From positions 1-64,000 of the forward strand of contig SNVD02000545.1 in the NCBI GenBank assembly GCA_013180625.2: a stretch of DNA of 64,000 bases, in the 5' to 3' direction. Under the pieces are notes generated by a model, which was not told the origin of the DNA, did not search any database, and worked only from the letters and a program-made list of their open reading frames with translations. The position numbers were made by a program, and so were the translations under genes. Below are positions 58,660 to 64,000 of the stretch, one piece after another; position 1 is the first letter of the stretch, and each line of letters begins with the position of its first letter. This DNA is from Boswellia sacra (taxonomy: Eukaryota; Streptophyta; Magnoliopsida; Sapindales; Burseraceae).

Positions 58660-59181
58660 TTCTTCCTCGAAATTTAAGACCGTTCACTGAAGTAGGAAAA
58701 GATACTTTTCTCGTATATCCTCTTCTCGCTCCCACGTTGCTTCCTCAATGAAGTGATTCTTTGATTCCTTTCTTTTTTTTTTTTTTTTTGCATTACACTT
58801 TTACCAAAGGTACCTTCTTCTTCTGTAATTCATGTTCTTTACGGTCTACTATTTATAGTGGCCCTTCTTCGTATTATAAATCATCTTTTAGCTCCAATAA
58901 TTCAAAACTCAACGCATAAGAAGGATCAAGGACATATTTCCTCAAATGGAAACATGGAATACATTTTGCACACCTGATAATGAAGGTGGTTGTGCAAGCC
59001 GATAAGTTGCATCTCCGATCCTCTCTAAGATTTCATATAAGCCAATGTACCTTAGACTTAACTTTCCTTTCTTCCCAAATCTCATCACTCCTGTCATTGG
59101 AGTAACTTTGAGGAAAACTTTATCGTATACTTCAAATTCTAACTCCTTTTGGTGGTGATCAGTATAACTCTTTTGTTTACT
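58660..59181 (-). pseudogene. gypsy integrase C-terminus and chromodomain, decayed
   Basis: Minus-strand blocks read LSLRYIGLYEILERIGDATY-like near 59060-59000, then FHLRKYVLDPSYALSFELLE-like, and end with HFIEEATWEREEDIREKY near 58730-58690. The last is the tryptophan-containing core of a chromodomain, which in chromoviruses guides integration to particular chromatin. A poly-T run at 58769-58789 and stops interrupt the frame. Confidence 0.75.
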
Positions 59182-59650
59182 TTAAGCCGTTTTCATTCTT
59201 TCTCTCACCTTTCCAGTGACTTCACAAGTTTGTTGAACGATTTCTAGTCCAAGGATTTTCCTTTCACCAACCTCATCCCAATGAATAAGAGATCTACATT
59301 TTCTCCCATACAATGCTTTGTAAGGGGTCATACCGATGGTAGCTTGATAGCTATTGTTATAAGCAAATTCCACCAAAGTTAAATGTTTATCCCAGCTACC
59401 TTTGAAATCAATCACACAAGCCCTCAACATATCCTCCAGAATCTGGATAGTCTGCTCCAATTTTCTATCCATTTAAGGATGAAAAGCCGTACTAACATTT
59501 AATTTAGTTTCCATGGCTTTATGCGAACTCTACCAAAACAAAGAGGCGAACCTTAGATCCCGATCGAACAAAATTGATACCAGTATCCCGTGAAGTCTAA
59601 CTACTTCATCCACATAGATTCGAGCATATTTATCAATGGGAAAAGTAGTA
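59182..59650 (-). pseudogene. gypsy integrase core, second half
   Basis: 59472-59182 is open: LEQTIQILEDMLRACVIDF, HLTLVEFAYNNSYQATIGMT, PYKALYGRKCRSLIHWDEVG. The Glu of LEQT aligns with the catalytic Glu of the family SERTIQ motif, whose surroundings are otherwise changed. A segment near 59585-59550 (FDRDLRF) carries the second catalytic Asp in another frame. Confidence 0.85.
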
Positions 59651-60579
59651 CGCATAGGAAGAAAATGTGCGGGTTAAGTCAATCGGTCTACAATTACCCA
59701 AATGACGTTATATCCACTTAAAGTTCTAAGTAGACCCATCACAAAATCCATGGTTATATGCTTCCACTTCCATTCTAGTGTCATTAATGGCTTGAGTAAC
59801 CCAAATGGTTTTTGATGCTCAGTTTTGACTTGTTGGCATGTCAAGCATTGGTCCACAAACTGGGTTATCTCTTTCTTCATTCCTGTCCACCAGTAATTTG
59901 CTTGGAGATCACGATACATCTTTGTACAGCCAAGATGTACCAAATATCGAGAATTATGTGCCTAATTCAATATTTCTTGCTTTAACTCAACAATGTTAGG
60001 TATACCTTGCTCCGCACGAATAGTACCTCCAAATTTTAAGTGCAAACACCATCGTTGCTAATTCTAGATCATGAGTAGGGTAGTTCTTCCTAAAACTCTT
60101 CATCTATCGAGAAGCACAAGCGATGACTTTACTGTTCTACATCAAGACACACCCTAACCCATGTTTAGAAGCATCGCTATGTATCACAAATCCCTCAGAA
60201 CCTAAAGGAATAGTAAATACTAGAGTTGTCACCAATCTATTCTTGAGTTCTTAAAAACTCTTTACACATTCATCTGACCACACAAAAGCCACATTCTTTC
60301 TTCATAATACAATACTCCATCACTGTCCAAAGCAAATTCTAGTCTCCTTCTTGAACGAATTTCTTCCAATACCTTCTTAAAAAATGCATCCTCACCTTGT
60401 TTCTTCTTAATCTTCCCAATAATGGCGGGCTGCATGATTAAGGATGCTAAGTGTAAACATTCACTTGGATGAATAACCTCAATGGCAAGTTTCTCCAGAT
60501 CTACTCTTATATGTTTTTGTGTAGTTATTAAGGCTGTCATATGTCTCAAAGACTCCCGACTAAGCGCATCTGCTACCAT
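59651..60579 (-). pseudogene. gypsy integrase N-terminus and zinc finger
   Basis: 60579-60262 begins VADALSRESL, the usual RNase H to integrase junction, and has LDSDGVLYYEERMW. 59943-59674 has MYRDLQANYWWTGMKKEI and CLTCQQVKTEHQKP, the Cys-Cys half of the zinc finger, followed by HITMDFVMGL with the first catalytic Asp. The two blocks are separated by stops. Integrase inserts the element DNA; this copy is broken. Confidence 0.85.
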
Positions 60580-60790
60580 ATTAGCCTTACAGGATAGTAG
60601 TTAATTACACAATCATAATCCTTGACTAATTCTAGCCATCGCCTTTACCTCATATTCAACTCTTTCTGAGTGAAGAAGTACTTGAGGCTTTTATGGTCAG
60701 TATAAATTTCACACCTTTAAAAGGTGGCCTCCATGTAGTCAATCTCTCTATTAGAGCTTAAAGTCCCCAAGATTTTTAGGCATGAATATA
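60580..60790 (-). pseudogene. gypsy RNase H C-terminal remnant
   Basis: Minus-strand segments resemble YFFTQKELNMR.RRWLELVKD and YDCVINYYP, the standard end of gypsy RNase H, with a stop inside. Sequence upstream (reverse transcriptase) is absent and the segment joins an LTR fragment at 60798. Confidence 0.7.
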
Positions 60791-60797
60791 GCACTAC

Positions 60798-60895
60798 TAT
60801 CACACCTAGTAACCTTGAACGATACATAACATTAAATAGGCATCATTCTAATTACAGTTCTAATCCAAAGGAATCAAACGCTGATTCATACACAT
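60798..60895 (-). mobile_element. LTR-end fragment of gypsy family
   Basis: Matches the first 100 bp of the LTRs at 55537 and 61211 (GTAACCTTGAACGATACATA), with the terminal TG changed to TA. Direct junction with pol sequence on the left shows an internal deletion or rearrangement. Confidence 0.75.
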
Positions 60896-61194
60896 TCATA
60901 ACATGTCCCAAATCAACTCCGTATGTACCAATTTCATGCCATCATATCTCAAATTCATATGGACAAGCTCACAACCAAGCGTTCCATCCATCACAATATA
61001 GTAGTTCAACCAAAGATCACAATTTTAGTTACAAAATCACTTAGCATAACATCTCCCATAGAAAAAATGCAAGTCTATTGTGACCACAGAAACAAGTTTA
61101 GCTTACTTACTAACTTTTACTGTTGAGGATTTGGCATAAGACTTGGTTCCCTTGACAACTTGCAACACAAAGTCTACAGAATCTTATAACCTAC
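60896..61194 (-). mobile_element. Leader region of gypsy element
   Basis: Non-coding between the LTR fragment and the primer-binding site. 61125-61194 matches 2438-2506. The 14-base segment 61146-61159 is complementary to 61348-61361 in the LTR. Confidence 0.6.
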
Positions 61195-61206
61195 GCTTTG
61201 ATACCA
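61195..61206 (-). promoter_or_regulatory. Primer-binding site (initiator Met tRNA)
   Basis: Minus strand TGGTATCAAAGC, one change from TGGTATCAGAGC; 4 bp from the LTR. Confidence 0.82.
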
Positions 61207-61210
61207 CTAC

Positions 61211-61472
61211 TGTCACACCTTGTAACCTTGAACGATACATAACATTAAATCGAAAACCATTGCATCATCCTAATTACAATTCTAATCCAAAGGAATCAAA
61301 CGATGATTCATACACATAAAACCAAAATTTTTTGCAGCGGATCAATGGTTGTCAAGGGAACTTCATGTCGTTATGCCAAAAGTTCTCCAATATCTGGAAT
61401 CTAACACTCACCTAAGGCACACAACAGAAGTAGTGAGTACAATACTCATTAAGCAGCTAGAATTAGAAAATA
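61211..61472 (-). mobile_element. 5' LTR of gypsy element, interrupted
   Basis: Parallels 55537-55800 from TGTCACACC to AGCAGCTAGAATTAGAA, then is cut by the CACTA-like terminus at 61473. Confidence 0.85.
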
Positions 61473-61489
61473 CACCACAAGAAAAACAG

Positions 61490-62760
61490 TTTTTAACGAC
61501 CAACTTTTTTGCGACGAAATCAATTTTGTCACAAAAAGAGGTCTTTTACCACAAAATTCTTATTTCGTCGCAAAACCTAGCATTTGGAAAATGATATTTT
61601 GTGACAAAATTTTTGTCACAAAATACGACTTCTAGCAACGAATAGTTATTTCCTCACTAAAAACTGGAGTGACTAATTAGAGAAGAATTTTTTGCGACGA
61701 GAGAAAACCTATTGCGATGAAGTTTTCTTTACAAGAAGTATTACACAAAGATGGGATTTTGTGACAAAAATTTTGTAGCAACATGAACATTTTTTGCGAC
61801 GAAATTATATTTCTCGCGAAAAGCCCTTCTAACTTATATAAACATGGAATATATACAAGGCTATTCTTGACATTTTGCAATGAAATTAAATTCCTCGCAA
61901 AAAGTGACCTTTTGCAAGAAACATTTTGTTAGAAAAAGTCCTACTAAATTGTCTAACCAATTGGCATATCAAACAATACATGGCCTTTAACAACGAAAGT
62001 AAATTCTCTTTTGCGACAAAATTGGAGTCCTCGCAAAAAGTGTCCTTTTGCGAGAAAAATTTTGTCGCAAAAACTCCTGCAAATTACCTCACCAAATTTG
62101 GCATATCAGACAATAAATAGCCTTTAGCGACAAAAATAGATTCCTCACAAAAGATTGTCTTTTGCAACAAAATATTCCTCGCAAAAAGCCCTCAGTAGAT
62201 ATTACTTTTTGTGATGAAATTATCTTCCCTCAGAAAGATAACTTTTTGCGACAAAATTGCAGTCCTTGCAAAGAGTGACCTTTTGCAAGAAAATTCTTGT
62301 CGTAAAAAGTCTTACTAAATTATCTCACCGAAATTAACGTATCAGGCAATACATAGCCTTTAGCGACGAAAGTAGATTCCTCACGAAAGATTGTCTTTTG
62401 CGACGAAATGTTCCTCGCAAAAAGTCCTTTGTAGATATTACTTTTTATGATGAAATTATATTCCTCAAGAAAGACTATGGTTTGCGACAAAATTGCTATC
62501 TGCACAAAAAGTAACCTTTTGTGAGAAAAATTTTGTCGCAAAAAGTCCTACTAAATTATGTCCCTAATTTGGCATATCAAACAATACATGGCCTTTAGCA
62601 ACGAAAGTAAATTCCTCACGAAAGATTGTCTTTTGTGACGAAATATTTCTGGCAAAAGATTGTGTAGATGATGAAATATTATTTTTTGTAACAAAATTAC
62701 ATTCCATGCAAAAAGAGGACCTTTTACGAGAAAAATTTCGTCGCAGTATATGTTAAAATA
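61490..62760. repeat. Subterminal repeats, about 235-bp tandem units
   Basis: Units carrying CCTTTAGCGACGAAAGTAGA recur near 62120, 62356 and 62590 (spacing about 235 bp), with a partial one near 61984. Each contains several TTTTGCGAC(G/A)AAA motifs in both orientations. The frames here are repeat artefacts. Confidence 0.85.
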
Positions 62761-63966
62761 TACCATGATGTTTAATATTAACAATTGATCATACTTTAAT
62801 TCGGAGAAGGAATTTTGTCAACAACAAATAATATTTAAAATAATAACTAAATATTAACAATTAATCTTTCTTTTTTACATCTATATAAATATAAACTAAA
62901 TTATTATTCTCCTATAAAAAAAAAACCCTTTGTGGTAACATCCATACTCTTAAGTATGAAAAATTATTGAGTTATTCTAGGTTTACTGTTTGTAAAAGAG
63001 ATAATAATTAAAATAAACTCTCTCTCTCTATATATATGTATAAAACATGAACCATTAATAATTTAATAATCAAAACATAAAGTTTATTGCTAATTCTTTA
63101 GATATAATCTAATTTATGTGTGATTTATGTATGTACAACTACTAAATTACAATTATGATAAACTTATTACTATGACTAATTTTTAATTGATGAAAATGCG
63201 ATTCAAAAAAAAACCCCAACTTGTAAAACTCTAATTTAATTTTTATGTTTAATTATATGTCAAATAAACATAAATAATAAATTATTTAATAATCATGTAA
63301 TGTTGCATATAATTATTTTTTTATTTTTTTGTTATAGAGTATTTGAATTTATACAGTATACTTTTCTTAGACTTTTAATTTTTGCCTCATAGCTTTGAGT
63401 AAATTATTGAGATATTTTAAACAATTGTTAGAGTTTATTTTAAGGGAGATAAATAATTAAAATGAACTCTATATTATTGTATGAATAATTAATCATTTAT
63501 TGATAACTTAGAAAAGCTAATTTTTAATTTCTAATACATATGATACTTATAACATATGCATATATGTTTAATAATTAAATTACTTCTATGACAGAATTAT
63601 TTTTTATATTTGTAAAAGATATTTCTAATAATTGTTATTTTTGTAAAAGAAATGACTTATTAATTTAAATAAATTCTATACCTAAAAATAAATGCAATTT
63701 TATTACATTTTTTCATGATTATAATATGAATAATTAATCATTTACTGATCAAATTAGAAAAGTTTATTTTCAATTTCTCATAATAGCAATTATAACATAT
63801 ATATATATAAATGTATAATTATCAAATTACAACTATTACAAACTTAATGTTTATATTTGTTAAAAATATTTTAAATATTAATTATTAGTATTTATAAAAA
63901 AAATAATAAAAATATTCATTAAAAATAAACGTATTTATTACGTAATGATTATAATATGAATAAATT
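62761..63966. other. Very AT-rich DNA, no gene seen
   Basis: No coding frame. Could be interior of the CACTA-like element or an upstream region of the frame starting at 63967. Confidence 0.5.
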
Positions 63967-64000
63967 ATGGCGGCGCAATCTCCAGCTCCTACTCCACCGT
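63967..64000 (+). CDS. Possible gene start, cut by window end
   Basis: ATG followed by MAAQSPAPTPP, with an abrupt rise in GC after 1.2 kb of AT-rich DNA. An Ala/Pro/Ser-rich opening is common in plant proteins, but eleven codons cannot identify one. It may be a gene carried by the CACTA-like element or a host gene. Confidence 0.3.
   Translation, partial: MAAQSPAPTPP

Larger units (their letters stand above)
55537..61472 (-). mobile_element. Ty3/gypsy chromovirus remnant
   Basis: Minus-strand order: 5' LTR part (61472-61211), primer-binding site (61206-61195), leader, LTR-end fragment (60895-60798), then RNase H, integrase and chromodomain remnants (60790-58660), polypurine tract and 3' LTR (58638-55537). 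Gag, protease and reverse transcriptase are missing. The long LTR, initiator-tRNA primer site and C-terminal chromodomain suggest the Tekay/Del chromovirus group. The 5' LTR is cut at 61473 by a CACTA-like element. Confidence 0.85.
61473..64000 (+). mobile_element. CACTA-like element, left end (runs off window)
   Basis: Begins CACCACAAGAAAAACAG, one base from the CACTACAAGAAAA terminus, exactly where the gypsy LTR breaks off. It is followed by dense TTTTGCGACGAAAT / TTTCGTCGCAAAA subterminal repeats. The right terminus is not in the window, so neither the target duplication nor the true length can be verified. Confidence 0.65.

Noticed and set aside
61490..62760. Several 60-80 residue frames on both strands
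   Set aside because: They fall in tandem subterminal repeats and change frame from unit to unit.

Overview
This window is plant nuclear DNA, probably from a eudicot, and almost all of it is nested transposable elements. I see no intact host gene in its native setting, and no rRNA, tRNA or CRISPR. The plant assignment rests on the element families (Ty1/copia, Ty3/gypsy with a chromodomain, CACTA, a Mutator-like element carrying a Ulp1 protease gene, hAT) and on recognisable plant gene fragments (DEAD-box helicase, FBA-type F-box, PHT4 anion transporter, SPA). I cannot name the species.

Layout, left to right. 1-1715: 3' end and 3' LTR of a retrotransposon. The LTR contains a Nextera mate-pair junction adapter at 522-559, an assembly artefact. 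1716-3180: a deletion remnant of a Ty3/gypsy element (LTR, leader, primer-binding site, LTR). 3965-8907: a complete non-autonomous CACTA element with a 3-bp target duplication that has captured pieces of four unrelated plant genes, all on the + strand. 8911-13806: AT-rich DNA without a recognisable gene. 13814-22159: a KI-MULE-like Mutator element with terminal inverted repeats. It holds a decayed DUF1985/Ulp1 protease gene on + and a decayed MuDR-type transposase on -, the two converging. 22471-27890: copy A of a family that contains a decayed hAT transposase, split by a clean hAT non-autonomous element at 26284-27474. 27974-33412: a complete but dead Ty1/copia element. 35883-36818: a solo LTR. 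39030-41250: an unusual degenerate minisatellite with a MITE inside it. 45802-54950: copies B and C of the copy-A family, B split by a solo LTR (46743-48151) and C by a non-autonomous Mutator-like element (52951-54198). 55537-61472: a Ty3/gypsy chromovirus remnant on the - strand with a 3.1-kb LTR. 61473 to the end: the left end of a second CACTA-like element, with a possible gene start in the last 34 bases.

Four insertions (26284-27474, 35883-36818, 46743-48151, 52951-54198) have textbook target-site duplications. The first three also have a related empty site elsewhere in the window, so insertion order can be read from the sequence. The observations most worth following up are the four-gene CACTA capture, a nine-unit hairpin array with apparent stem covariation inside the gypsy LTR (56393-56852), the 39-41 kb minisatellite, and the adapter artefact. 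All homology calls were made by eye from translated sequence; no database search was run.
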